The notes under the pieces: model-generated
The model's input: only the letters and a program-made list of their open reading frames with translations
Databases searched by the model: none
Told to the model about the DNA's origin: nothing
From: Catellatospora vulcania
GTDB lineage: Bacteria; Actinomycetota; Actinomycetes; Mycobacteriales; Micromonosporaceae
Assembly: GCF_009720385.1 (NCBI RefSeq)
Contig: NZ_ML769302.1
Span: forward strand, 310,001 to 374,000
Direction: 5' to 3'
DNA: 64,000 nt
Translations under genes and position numbers: made by a program
Part shown: in pieces, positions 1 to 7,870 of the stretch
How the letters are laid out: each line of letters begins with the position of its first letter
How positions within the stretch are numbered: position 1 is the first letter of the stretch

Positions 1-990
1 ACAAGCTTCGGCGGCGGCTTCAGCCAGAGCAGCGGCGTGCCCGCCACGGCGAAGGTCGAGTCCGACCGGGTCAACCCGAACAAGTTCTACGCCCTGTACA
101 ACGGCACGTTCTACGTGAGCACCAACGGCGGGCAGAGCTTCACCAGCACCGCCACCGGGCTGGGCGCGACCGGCAACTTCAAGGCGATGCCGGGCGTGGA
201 GGGCGAGCTGTGGCTGGCCGGGGAGACCGGCGTGTACCGGTCGACGAACTCCGGGACGTCGTTCACCAAGTTCGCGGCGTCGGCCAGCGGGGTCGGCATC
301 GGCTTCGGCAAGGCCGCCCCGGGGCGCACCAACATGGCGGTCTACACCATGGCCACCATCGACGGCGTACGCGGCGTGTACCGCTCCAACGACGTCGGGG
401 CCACCTGGGTCCGCATCAACGACGCGGCGCACCAGTACGGCAACGCCGGCGACGCGATCACCGGCGACCCGCGCACCTACGGCCGCGTCTACCTGGGCAC
501 CAACGGCCGCGGCATCATCTACGGCGACGCCACGGTTACCCCGTCGAGCCCGCCCGCGAGCCCGTCGGCGTCGACCTCCGCGTCGCCGTCGCCGTCCTCG
601 TCGGCCTCGCCCAGCCCGTCGCCGAGCGCGTCCGCCTCGCCGTCGCCGTCGCCGTCGCCCAGCCCGTCCGGGCCGGGTGGCAAGGCGTGCACGGCGACGT
701 ACAAGGTGCTCAACTCGTGGCCCGGCGGGTTCACCGGCGAGCTGAAGGTGACCAGCACCGGCACGGTCGCCACGACCGGCTGGCGGGTCAACTTCACCTT
801 CACCGCCGGACAGGTGATCTCGCAGATGTGGGGCGGCGTCAAGACCCAGACCGGGTCCGCGGTGCAGGCCGTCAACGAGGGCTACAACGGGGCGCTCGCG
901 CCCGCCGCCAGCACGACGGCGGGCTTCAACGCCTCCTGGAACAACAGCTCCAACCCGATCCCGTCGCCGGTGACCTGCACCGCGCTGTGA
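1..990 (+). CDS. Xyloglucanase-type GH74 glycoside hydrolase with C-terminal CBM2, 5' end outside window
   Basis: The reading frame is open from base 1, so only the C-terminal part is visible. The first ~165 residues carry beta-propeller blades with FYVSTNGG and YRSTNSG repeats and the closing GRVYLGTNGRGIIYG segment. They match the end of the GH74 protein encoded just downstream. A Pro/Ser/Ala linker of about 45 residues follows, then a ~100-residue family 2 carbohydrate-binding module (ATYKVLNSWPGGFTGELKV, GWRVNFTF, FNASWNNS). GH74 enzymes cleave xyloglucan backbones and CBM2 binds cellulose or xylan. It is probably a secreted plant cell-wall hydrolase. The catalytic aspartates cannot be checked because the N-terminus is missing. 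Confidence 0.88.
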   Translation, partial: TSFGGGFSQSSGVPATAKVESDRVNPNKFYALYNGTFYVSTNGGQSFTSTATGLGATGNFKAMPGVEGELWLAGETGVYRSTNSGTSFTKFAASASGVGIGFGKAAPGRTNMAVYTMATIDGVRGVYRSNDVGATWVRINDAAHQYGNAGDAITGDPRTYGRVYLGTNGRGIIYGDATVTPSSPPASPSASTSASPSPSSSASPSPSPSASASPSPSPSPSPSGPGGKACTATYKVLNSWPGGFTGELKVTSTGTVATTGWRVNFTFTAGQVISQMWGGVKTQTGSAVQAVNEGYNGALAPAASTTAGFNASWNNSSNPIPSPVTCTAL

Positions 991-1006
991 TCGCCCCCTG
1001 AGAACC

Positions 1007-1039
1007 GAGGCGTCCCTCCCACAGCGGGAGGGACGCCTC
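1007..1039 (+). terminator. Hairpin terminator after the first GH74 gene
   Basis: A perfect 14-bp inverted repeat (1007-1020 with 1026-1039) and a 5-nt loop lie 17 bases after the stop codon. No U-run follows, as is common in actinomycetes. It ends only 24 nt before the next start codon, so the second GH74 gene is probably transcribed mainly by read-through or from a promoter inside this gap. Confidence 0.75.
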
Positions 1040-1062
1040 GCTTGTGCGTGGAGAGGAAGCAG

Positions 1063-3336
1063 ATGAACGAGGCACGGATCTCCCGGCGCGGCCTGCTGGG
1101 CGCGGCGGGCGCCGTCGGCGCGGCTGCCGGGGCCGCCATGCTCGGCGCTCCGGCGCTGGCCGGCGGCCAGAGCTACCGCTGGGACAACGTCGAGATCGTC
1201 GGGGGCGGCTTCGTCCCCGGGATCGTGTTCAACCAGTCCGAACCCGGCCTGGTGTACGCCCGCACCGACATCGGCGGCGCATACCGCTGGCAGCCGTCCA
1301 CGAACCGGTGGGTGCCGCTGCTGGACTGGGTGGGCTGGGAGAAGTGGGGCTGGTCGGGGGTGGCCAGCCTGGCCACCGACGCCCGCGACCCGGACCGGGT
1401 GTACGCCGCCGTCGGGACCTACACCAACGACTGGGACCCGAACAACGGGGCGATCCTGCGCTCGCGCGACCGGGGCCGCACCTGGAAGGTCACCGAGCTG
1501 CCGTTCAAGCTCGGCGGCAACATGCCCGGCCGGGGCATGGGCGAGCGGCTGGCGATCGACCCGAACCGCAACGACACCCTGTACCTGGGCACGCCCAGCG
1601 GACACGGGCTGTGGCGCAGCGCTGACCACGGCGAGCACTGGGCACAGGTCACCGCGTTCCCGAACCCGGGCACCTACCGCGCCGACCCGAACGACACCAG
1701 CGGCTACTCCAACGACCTGCAGGGCGTGGTCTGGATCGTGTTCGACCCGCGCACCGGCGGCCGCAGGCGGCGCACCCAGACGATCTACGTAGGCGTGGCA
1801 GACAAGGACAACCCGCTCTACCGGTCCACCGACGGCGGCGAGAGCTGGGCCGCCGTGCCGGGCGCGCCGACCGGGCACGTGCCGCACAAGGGCGTGCTCG
1901 ACCACGTGGGCGGGTTCCTCTACCTGGCCACCAGTGACACCGGTGGGCCGTACGACGGCGGTTCGGGCAAGGTCTGGAAGCTCGACACCGCGACCGACAC
2001 CTGGACCGACGTCACCCCGGAGAACGGCGGCTGGGGCTACTCCGGCCTGACCGTCGACCGGCAGCGGCCGGGCACGCTGCTGGTGGCCACGCAGATCGCC
2101 TGGTGGCCGGACGTGGTGTTCTTCCGCAGCACCGACGGCGGCGCGACCTGGACCCGGTCCTGGGACTGGGGCGACTGGCCGAACCGGGTCAAGCGCTACG
2201 ACCTCGACATCACCGACGCCCCGTGGCTGACCTGGAACGCGACTCCGGCCCTGCCGGAGGAGGCGCCGAAGCTGGGCTGGATGACGGAGTCCCTGGAGAT
2301 CGACCCGTTCGACTCGGACCGGCTGCTCTACGGCACCGGCGCGACGATCTACGCGACGGACAACCTCACCGACTGGGACACCGGCGGCACGGTGCACATC
2401 GAGGTGCGCGCCCGGGGCCTGGAGGAGACGGCGGTGCTCGACCTCGTCAGCCCGCCGGTGGGCGCGCACCTGATCTCGGCGCTCGGGGACGTGGGCGGCT
2501 TCGTGCACCACGACTTCGCCAACCCGGGCCTGATGTTCGCCGACCCGACCCACGGCAGCACCACCGGCCTGGACTTCGCCGCGCTCGTGCCGGGCACGGT
2601 GGTGCGGGTGGGCAACCCGACGGGCGGGGAGCGCTTCGGCATCTCGTACGACGGCGGGGCGACCTGGACTCCCGGGGCGTCGCAGCCGGAGGGCATCTCG
2701 GGCGGCGGCCGGGTCGCGGTGAACGCGGACGGCACGCACGTGCTCTGGTCGCCCGACGGCGCCGCGGTGTTCCACTCGGCCGACGGCGGCGCGACCTGGA
2801 CGCCCAGCTCGGGTGTGCCGGCCGGGGCGCGGGTGGAGTCCGACCGGGTCGACCCGGCCCGGCTGTACGCCTTCGCCGCCGGGACCTTCTACGTCAGCAC
2901 CGACCGCGGGGCCACGTTCACGGCCGCGGCGACCGGCCTGCCGGCCGAGGGCGACGTGCGCTTCCAGGCGGTGCCCGGGGTCGCCGGGGACGTCTGGCTG
3001 GCGGGCGGCAAGACCGGCGGGGCGTACGGGATGTGGCGCTCCACCGACGGCGGCAGCACGTTCACGCAGCTCGCGGTCGTGGACGAGGCCGACAACGTGG
3101 GCTTCGGCAAGGCCGCTGCGCGCCGCTCCTACCCGGCGGTCTACACCAGCGCCAAGGTCCGCGGGGTCCGCGGCATCTTCCGCTCCGACGACGGCGGACG
3201 CCACTGGACCCGGCTGAACGACGACCGCCACCAGTGGGCGTGGACCGGGGCGGTCGTCATCGGCGACCCCCGGGTGCACGGCCGGGTCTACGTGGGCACC
3301 AACGGTCGCGGCATCATCGTCGGCGAACCGCGCTGA
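1063..3336 (+). CDS. Secreted GH74 xyloglucanase, Tat signal
   Basis: A 757-residue protein. ATG 1063 is preferred over the in-frame TTG at 1042 because GGAGAGG lies 6 nt upstream. The N-terminus has a twin-arginine signal (SRRGLLG then an Ala/Gly-rich stretch ending near ALAGG). The mature part is a tandem seven-bladed propeller typical of GH74. The two conserved acidic positions are visible: Asp69 in ARTDIGG and Asp504 in GLDFA, matching the catalytic pair known for the family. No binding module is attached, unlike its upstream paralogue. It probably acts outside the cell as an endo-xyloglucanase. Repeated STDGG motifs are propeller Asp-box turns. Confidence 0.92.
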   Translation: MNEARISRRGLLGAAGAVGAAAGAAMLGAPALAGGQSYRWDNVEIVGGGFVPGIVFNQSEPGLVYARTDIGGAYRWQPSTNRWVPLLDWVGWEKWGWSGVASLATDARDPDRVYAAVGTYTNDWDPNNGAILRSRDRGRTWKVTELPFKLGGNMPGRGMGERLAIDPNRNDTLYLGTPSGHGLWRSADHGEHWAQVTAFPNPGTYRADPNDTSGYSNDLQGVVWIVFDPRTGGRRRRTQTIYVGVADKDNPLYRSTDGGESWAAVPGAPTGHVPHKGVLDHVGGFLYLATSDTGGPYDGGSGKVWKLDTATDTWTDVTPENGGWGYSGLTVDRQRPGTLLVATQIAWWPDVVFFRSTDGGATWTRSWDWGDWPNRVKRYDLDITDAPWLTWNATPALPEEAPKLGWMTESLEIDPFDSDRLLYGTGATIYATDNLTDWDTGGTVHIEVRARGLEETAVLDLVSPPVGAHLISALGDVGGFVHHDFANPGLMFADPTHGSTTGLDFAALVPGTVVRVGNPTGGERFGISYDGGATWTPGASQPEGISGGGRVAVNADGTHVLWSPDGAAVFHSADGGATWTPSSGVPAGARVESDRVDPARLYAFAAGTFYVSTDRGATFTAAATGLPAEGDVRFQAVPGVAGDVWLAGGKTGGAYGMWRSTDGGSTFTQLAVVDEADNVGFGKAAARRSYPAVYTSAKVRGVRGIFRSDDGGRHWTRLNDDRHQWAWTGAVVIGDPRVHGRVYVGTNGRGIIVGEPR

Positions 3337-3361
3337 CCTGCATGAATACCTCGCCACCGTA

Positions 3362-3404
3362 CGCGGATCGCCGGCCGTCGTGGCCGGTATCGCATCGATC
3401 CGCG
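3362..3404 (+). terminator. Nested hairpin after GH74 gene
   Basis: An outer 9-bp stem (3362-3370 with 3396-3404) encloses an inner 6-bp GC stem (3371-3376 with 3382-3387), 26 nt past the stop codon. This is the likely end of the xyloglucanase transcript. Confidence 0.55.
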
Positions 3405-3517
3405 TGCGGTGGCGGGCCTTTTCCGACTTGTCAGATATCGGGCAAACGGCACACATCGCCAGCTGTTTGGCGTGTCAGTCCGGCCGAACGTGCCACCATG
3501 ATTTCGTGCGAAGCGTA

Positions 3518-4933
3518 ATGGGGCCGACAAATCATGTGATTGTCGTCGGCGCAGGACTGGGCGGGCTCTCCTGCGCGCTGCACCTCGTCGGGGCAGGCCG
3601 CGAGGTGACCGTCATCGAGCGTTCCGGCAACCCCGGCGGCCAGGTCGGCGTGCTGGAACTCGACGGGCACCGGTTCGACACCGGCCCCACGATGATCACC
3701 GCTCCGGACCTGCTGGCCGAACCGCTGGCCGCGGTCGGCGAGCACCTGCACGACTGGATCGAGCTGATCCGGCTCGACCCGGCCTACCGCGCCCACTTCC
3801 CCGACGGCACCACGCTGGACGTGCACGCCGACACGGACCGGATGGTGGCGGCCATCGCGAAGCTGTGCGGCGGCAAGGAGGCCGCGGGCTACCTGCGCTT
3901 CCTGCGCTGGGCCCGGCGGCTGCAGCAGTTCGAGCGCCGCGACCCGTCCGGCCACTGGCGCACCCTGGCCACCGAGGGGGCCCGGCGGCGGCTCACCGAG
4001 TTCTTCGACGACCCGCGCACCCAGCGGCTGTTCTCGTTCCGCAACCTGTTCACCGGCCGCGACCACCAGTCCGCGTCCTACCTGGACACGGTCACCGAGG
4101 TCTGGTACCCGCGCGGCGGCATGAACGCGGTGCCCCGGGCGCTGGCGGCGGCCGCCGAGAAGCACGGCGTGAACTTCCGCTACCACACCCAGGTCACCTC
4201 GGTGGAGACCCGGGCCGGGCGGGCCGTGGCGGTGCACACCGCCGACGGCGAACGCCTCACCGCCGACACCATCGTGCTCAACCCCGACCTGCCCGCGGCG
4301 TACGGCCTGCTGCCCGGCCTGCCCCCGGCCCGGCTGCGCCGGCTCACCCCGTCGCCGTCCTGCGTGGTGCTGCACCTGGGCACCCGCGACGACCGGGGCG
4401 GCTACCAGCGCATCGCCCACCACAACCTGCACTTCGGCCGCTCCTGGCGGCAGACCTTCGACGAGGTGGTCAACCGCGGCGAGCTGATGAGCGACCCGTC
4501 GATCCTGGTCACCAACCCGAGCCGGACCGACCCGACGGCAGCCCCCGCGGGACGCCAGACCTACCAGGTGGTCGCGCCCGTGCCGAACCTGCGGACCGCC
4601 CCGGTGCGCTGGGACGGGCCGGTGGGCCGCCGGTACGCCGGGGAGCTGATGGCGACGCTGGAGGCCCGGGGCTATCTCGACATCGGCGCGGATCTCGCGC
4701 TGTCCTATGTGGTGACCCCCGACGACTGGGCCCGCCAGGGCATGACCCACGGCACCCCGTTCGCCAGCGCGCACACGCTGCGGCAGACCGGCCCCCTGCG
4801 ACCGGGTAACCTTCATCCAACCCTGAGTAACGTCGTCTTCACCGGGTCCGGCACCCGGCCCGGCGTCGGCGTGCCCATGGTGCTGATCTCGGGCCGAGCC
4901 GCGGCCCGCCGAGTGGTCGGAGCGCGCGCATGA
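3518..4933 (+). CDS. FAD-dependent phytoene desaturase (CrtI) family oxidoreductase
   Basis: A 471-residue protein from ATG 3518; GTG 3506 in the same frame is an alternative. The N-terminal dinucleotide-binding motif is VIVVGAGLGGLSCALHLVGAG followed by VIERSGNPGGQ. The C-terminus has the flavin-contacting segment NVVFTGSGTRPGVGVPMVLISGRAAA, equivalent to the VGAGTHPGAGIP end of CrtI proteins. CrtI enzymes desaturate phytoene in carotenoid synthesis; related CrtD/CrtO enzymes act on other carotenoids, so the exact substrate is open. The stop overlaps the start of idi by ATGA, which ties it to isoprenoid supply. No phytoene synthase is seen nearby. Confidence 0.82.
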   Translation: MGPTNHVIVVGAGLGGLSCALHLVGAGREVTVIERSGNPGGQVGVLELDGHRFDTGPTMITAPDLLAEPLAAVGEHLHDWIELIRLDPAYRAHFPDGTTLDVHADTDRMVAAIAKLCGGKEAAGYLRFLRWARRLQQFERRDPSGHWRTLATEGARRRLTEFFDDPRTQRLFSFRNLFTGRDHQSASYLDTVTEVWYPRGGMNAVPRALAAAAEKHGVNFRYHTQVTSVETRAGRAVAVHTADGERLTADTIVLNPDLPAAYGLLPGLPPARLRRLTPSPSCVVLHLGTRDDRGGYQRIAHHNLHFGRSWRQTFDEVVNRGELMSDPSILVTNPSRTDPTAAPAGRQTYQVVAPVPNLRTAPVRWDGPVGRRYAGELMATLEARGYLDIGADLALSYVVTPDDWARQGMTHGTPFASAHTLRQTGPLRPGNLHPTLSNVVFTGSGTRPGVGVPMVLISGRAAARRVVGARA

Positions 4934-5481
4934 GGTCTCGGGAAGAGGATCTGGTCGAGCTGGTCGACGAGAACGGCGCGCCCTGCGGCAAGGCCACCGT
5001 CGCCCACGCGCACACCAGCCCCGGCATCCGGCACCGCGCCTTCTCGGTGCACCTGCTCGACGCGCAGGGCCGGCTGCTGCTCCAGCAGCGGGCCGCGGTG
5101 AAGACCCGGTTCGCGCTGCGCTGGGCCAACGCGACCTGCGGCCACCCCGGCCCCGGCGAGGACCTGGTCACCGCCGCCTCCCGCCGCCTGGCCGAGGAGA
5201 TCGGCGTACGCGGCGTCGCGCTCACCGAGATCGGGGTGTACGCCTACCGCGCCGTCGACCCGTCGACCGACCGCGTCGAGGACGAGTACGACCACGTGCT
5301 GCTCGGCATCCTGGGCCCCGGTGCGGAGCTCCCGCGCCCCGACCCGACCGAGGTGGCCGCACTGCGCTGGGTCCACCCCGCCGACCTGCTCGGCTGGCTG
5401 GACGAGCGGCCCGACGACTTCGCCCCCTGGCTCGCCGGGGTCACCGCGGTGGCGGTCCCCGCGCTCGGTGAGGTGTCCTGA
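4930..5481 (+). CDS. idi: Isopentenyl-diphosphate delta-isomerase, type I
   Basis: A 183-residue Nudix-fold protein that interconverts isopentenyl and dimethylallyl diphosphate. Visible hallmarks are LLLQQRA, the catalytic-cysteine segment NATCGHPGPGED, the Nudix helix RRLAEEIGVRG and the acidic EDEYDHVLLG segment that holds the second catalytic residue (Glu). Length fits the bacterial type I enzyme. It is translationally coupled to the desaturase through ATGA, so both are probably made for carotenoid production from one transcript. Confidence 0.94.
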   Translation: MRSREEDLVELVDENGAPCGKATVAHAHTSPGIRHRAFSVHLLDAQGRLLLQQRAAVKTRFALRWANATCGHPGPGEDLVTAASRRLAEEIGVRGVALTEIGVYAYRAVDPSTDRVEDEYDHVLLGILGPGAELPRPDPTEVAALRWVHPADLLGWLDERPDDFAPWLAGVTAVAVPALGEVS

Positions 5482-5567
5482 ACCTGTTCTGCCGCACCGT
5501 TTCGCCACGAGCCTGACTGTGGCACCCTGAGGTCTCCACGGGGGTGGACCGACCTGGGGGAGCGGCG

Positions 5568-6389
5568 ATGACGCTGCGGCGCGCCCACGGCCTCGTCGCC
5601 GTGGTGACCGGTTTCACACTCTTGCTGGCGGCAGGCTGCGGCGGCAAATCACCGACGGCCACCGCGTCGGCATCCCCATCGGCCTCGCCCTCAGCCTCCC
5701 CTAGCCCGTCGCCGAGTCCCAGCCCGAGTCCGAGCCCGTCGCTCGGCCCCACGCCGAGCAAGACGCCGACCACACGGCCCACCACCGAGAAGTCGTACGT
5801 CCTGCAGCGCACCAGCGGCTCGTCCGGCGTCGCGCTGACCTTCGACGACGGGCCGCACCCCACCTGGACCCCACGAGTGCTCGACGCGCTGCGCGCCAGG
5901 GGCGTCAAAGCGACCTTCTGCCTGGTCGGCACCCAGGTCAAGGGACACCCGGCCCTGGTCCGGCGGATCGTGGCCGAGGGCCACACCCTGTGCAACCACA
6001 GCTGGAACCACGAGTTCAAGCTCGGCACCTGGTCCGACGCCAAGATCAGCTCGAATCTGCGGGCCACCAACAACGCGATCCACGAAGCCGTGCCCGGCGT
6101 ACCGATCCGCTATTTCCGGCACCCCGGCGGAAACTGGACAGCAGCCGCCGTACGGGTCGCCCGGGGCCTGGGCATGAGCCCCCTGCACTGGTCCGTCGAC
6201 CCGCAGGACTGGCGCCGCCCCGGCGCCTCCGCCATCTCCGCCCGGGTCCTCAAGAACACCCGGGCCGGGGGCGTGGTGCTGCTCCACGACGCCGGCGGAG
6301 ACCGCTCCCAGACCCTGGCCGCACTGCCCGGCATCATCTCCGGCCTGCGCACGAAGTACCGCCTGATCCGGCTGCCCGACACGTTCTGA
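5568..6389 (+). CDS. Polysaccharide deacetylase (CE4/NodB) lipoprotein
   Basis: 273 residues from ATG 5568, chosen because GGGGGAG lies just upstream; GTG 5544 is an alternative. A lipobox LLLAAGC places the lipidated Cys at 24. A long Ser/Pro/Ala spacer (about residues 29-75) precedes a NodB domain. The CE4 motifs are clear: TFDDGP, a metal-binding HSWNH, RHPGG, DPQDW and LLHD. It probably removes acetyl groups from peptidoglycan or an extracellular polysaccharide such as chitin or xylan at the outer face of the membrane. The nearby xyloglucanases make a plant-polymer role possible, but that is inference. Confidence 0.88.
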   Translation: MTLRRAHGLVAVVTGFTLLLAAGCGGKSPTATASASPSASPSASPSPSPSPSPSPSPSLGPTPSKTPTTRPTTEKSYVLQRTSGSSGVALTFDDGPHPTWTPRVLDALRARGVKATFCLVGTQVKGHPALVRRIVAEGHTLCNHSWNHEFKLGTWSDAKISSNLRATNNAIHEAVPGVPIRYFRHPGGNWTAAAVRVARGLGMSPLHWSVDPQDWRRPGASAISARVLKNTRAGGVVLLHDAGGDRSQTLAALPGIISGLRTKYRLIRLPDTF

Positions 6390-6397
6390 CCCCGATT

Positions 6398-6427
6398 TGG
6401 CGCAACGGCCGCTGGTCACATATGCTT
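6398..6427 (+). promoter_or_regulatory. Probable promoter of the tRNA cluster
   Basis: TTGGCG (6398-6403) and TATGCT (6422-6427) are separated by 18 nt, about 90 nt upstream of tRNA-Glu. This fits a housekeeping sigma promoter driving the three tRNAs. Confidence 0.5.
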
Positions 6428-6518
6428 TCCGAGCCTCCGGCGGGGCCGGATGGGAGCAACAGCCACCATTGAAGGCAGCTGCAAGCTTTGAGCAGCTGTG
6501 TGCGATGATGGTTCGGCC

Positions 6519-6591
6519 GCCCTCATCGTCTAGCGGCCTAGGACGCCGCCCTTTCAAGGCGGTAGCACGGGTTCGAATCCCGTTGGGGGCA
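6519..6591 (+). tRNA. tRNA-Glu (anticodon TTC)
   Basis: Full cloverleaf. The acceptor stem is 6519-6525 with 6584-6590 (one G-U pair). The anticodon stem CCGCC/GGCGG holds loop CTTTCAA, and the T arm contains GGTTCGAATCC. CCA is not encoded. First of three clustered tRNAs. Confidence 0.96.
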
Positions 6592-6647
6592 CGAACCGGG
6601 ACCTGATAAGGTCTCCCGGTAGCAAGGAAGAGCAAGTGCAAGTGCAA

Positions 6648-6721
6648 GGTCCTGTGGAGCAGTTGGAGTGCTCGCCGCCCTGTCAAGGCGGAGGTCGCGG
6701 GTTCAAGTCCCGTCAGGACCG
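6648..6721 (+). tRNA. tRNA-Asp (anticodon GTC)
   Basis: The acceptor stem is 6648-6654 with 6714-6720. The anticodon stem CCGCC/GGCGG carries loop CTGTCAA, and the T arm contains GGTTCAAGTCC. CCA is not encoded. Confidence 0.96.
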
Positions 6722-6751
6722 CCAAATGATCGGCCACCCCCGGGTGGTTTC

Positions 6752-6828
6752 GGCCAGGTAGCTCAGTTGGTACGAGCGTCCGACTGAAAATCGGAAGGTC
6801 GGCGGTTCGACCCCGCCCCTGGCCACCA
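6752..6828 (+). tRNA. tRNA-Phe (anticodon GAA), CCA encoded
   Basis: The acceptor is 6752-6758 with 6818-6824, D stem GCTC/GAGC, anticodon stem TCCGA/TCGGA with loop CTGAAAA, T stem GGCGG/CCGCC. The terminal CCA is at 6826-6828. The gene is intact. Its 3' part from the T arm onwards is duplicated at 7687, the pattern left by site-specific integration into a tRNA 3' end. Confidence 0.96.
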
Positions 6829-6905
6829 AAGCTCTTCGCCGGGCTTTGTAGCCCCGACCTGCGCCTGAGAAATCGGGCCGCGGCTCGGGGCTTTTTCGTA
6901 TCCGG
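6799..6905 (+). repeat. Direct repeat copy 1: tRNA-Phe 3' end plus downstream hairpin (attL-like)
   Basis: This stretch covers the tRNA-Phe T arm, the 3' acceptor strand and the following transcript-end hairpin. It reappears as copy 2 at 7687-7783 with a few substitutions, single-base indels and a ~10-nt length difference just after the acceptor. A direct repeat that starts inside a tRNA gene and flanks foreign-looking DNA is the expected footprint of an integrase-mediated insertion. Confidence 0.75.
6850..6896 (+). terminator. Terminator of the tRNA cluster
   Basis: An 8-bp repeat AGCCCCGA (6850-6857) pairs with TCGGGGCT (6885-6892) and runs straight into five T residues (6892-6896). One of the few U-tract terminators in the window. 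Confidence 0.6.
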
Positions 6906-7092
6906 GTCCAGCCGCCACGTTCGAGTGGCCGTGATGCACCGCACTCTCCCCTGGATCGCCGGGCTGATCGCACGTGGAGCGCACGCAAGATCAGCAACTG
7001 AGCTATGCCTGTTTGCCACCTGCTCACCCGTTCGGCGCTTCTGGCGATCTCAGGCGGGTCCACGGTCCGTCACTCAACTTAAACTCGCCTCC

Positions 7093-7344
7093 ATGACACT
7101 GGCTGCCATCACCCAGGAAGCGGGCCTTGCGGCGGTGCTGCGCGACTGTCACCGCCGCGGCAAGCGCGCTCCGGTGCTGGCGGTCAGTGACGGCGCGCCG
7201 GGGTTCTGGGCCGCGCTGCGGGAGGTGTCTCCCAAGACCCGTGAGCAGCGCGGCTGGATCCGCAAGACCGACAACGCCCCGGTCCCCGCCGGCGCGACCT
7301 TCCACAACGGCCGGCTGATCGAACGCATCGACATGGCGGCCTAA
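7093..7344 (+). pseudogene. IS256-family (mutator-type) transposase fragment
   Basis: The 83 residues from ATG 7093 contain VLRDCHRRGKRAPVLAVSDG, GFWAALREVSPKTREQR and WIRKTDN. This resembles the central segment of IS256-family transposases (LLaVGDGA.GFWaALreVfPeTreQRCWvHKtaNVL). The conserved Cys-Trp-Val-His becomes Gly-Trp-Ile-Arg, and homology ends after KTDN. Both the N-terminal half and the C-terminal catalytic Glu region are missing. It is a dead remnant inside the tRNA-Phe island. Confidence 0.65.
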
Positions 7345-7347
7345 CCG

Positions 7348-7671
7348 ATGGTCGTCCACGACACCTACGGCACGCGTACCCACACCCCCGCCGACCTGGC
7401 CCGGATCATCGCCGACCACCTCGACCTGACCTTGGTCGAACGCGACAGCTACTACCGCGGTAGCTACTTCCTCGCCGACGCCCCGCCCTACGAGCTCGAA
7501 GTTCAGCCCAACGCGATCCCCGGGGACGACGACGAGAACGACCTCTACGACCCCGACCACCCCGAGGCTCGCACGCTCCTGCTCGTAACCGGACCGCACC
7601 GGGACACGACGCTGGACGCCGCGCTCAGCTCCGTCGACGCGCTCGTCCTACTCACCCGCGAGCCGAGTTGA
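7348..7671 (+). CDS. Orphan acidic protein in the tRNA-Phe island
   Basis: 107 residues from ATG 7348, three bases after the transposase remnant ends. I do not recognise a family. The protein is acidic, with a Pro-Asp-rich middle (GDDDENDLYDPDHPEAR) and a plausible alpha/beta pattern; GC-rich third positions support coding. No Shine-Dalgarno is evident. It could be cargo of the former integrative element, or a small domain whose partner was lost. Confidence 0.5.
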   Translation: MVVHDTYGTRTHTPADLARIIADHLDLTLVERDSYYRGSYFLADAPPYELEVQPNAIPGDDDENDLYDPDHPEARTLLLVTGPHRDTTLDAALSSVDALVLLTREPS

Positions 7672-7686
7672 AGGTCCACTGATCCA

Positions 7687-7783
7687 TCGGCGGTTCGACC
7701 CCCGCCCCTGGCTGCCAAAGGCTTTGTAGCCCCGACCTGCGCCTGCAAAATCGGGCCGCGGCTCGGGGGCTTTCCATGTCCGG
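7687..7783 (+). repeat. Direct repeat copy 2: partial tRNA-Phe 3' end plus hairpin (attR-like)
   Basis: Begins with the tRNA-Phe T stem (GGCGGTTCGACC), continues through a mutated acceptor strand (CCTGGCTG instead of CCTGGCCA) and the same long hairpin, ending at TCCGG. It lacks the 5' two-thirds of a tRNA and is therefore not a functional gene. It marks the far boundary of the island. Confidence 0.75.
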
Positions 7784-7870
7784 ATGTGGCGTATCTGCCC
7801 GACCGGTCGGGCACGGTCCGGCCGGATGATCGGCTCCCGTGCCGGGCCGCCGGCCCTAGGCTGCCCACCC

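Larger units (their letters stand above)
6906..7686. mobile_element. Small integrated island or scar at tRNA-Phe
   Basis: About 780 bp lie between the two copies of the tRNA-Phe 3' repeat. The contents are a broken IS256-type transposase piece and one 107-aa orphan reading frame; 6906-7092 holds nothing recognisable. No integrase is visible, so this is probably the remnant of a larger tRNA-targeted element that lost its core by deletion. Actinomycete integrative elements of the pMEA100/pMEA300 type are known to use tRNA-Phe, which makes the site plausible. Confidence 0.6.

Noticed and set aside
545..680. Ser/Pro codon repeats as possible CRISPR-like or mobile repeat
   Set aside because: They are the in-frame linker between the GH74 and CBM2 domains. 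No array of spaced direct repeats was found anywhere in the window.
3337..3517. Upstream start at 3380 for the desaturase
   Set aside because: It would add 46 residues that overlap a hairpin and precede the dinucleotide-binding motif, which normally lies at the very N-terminus.
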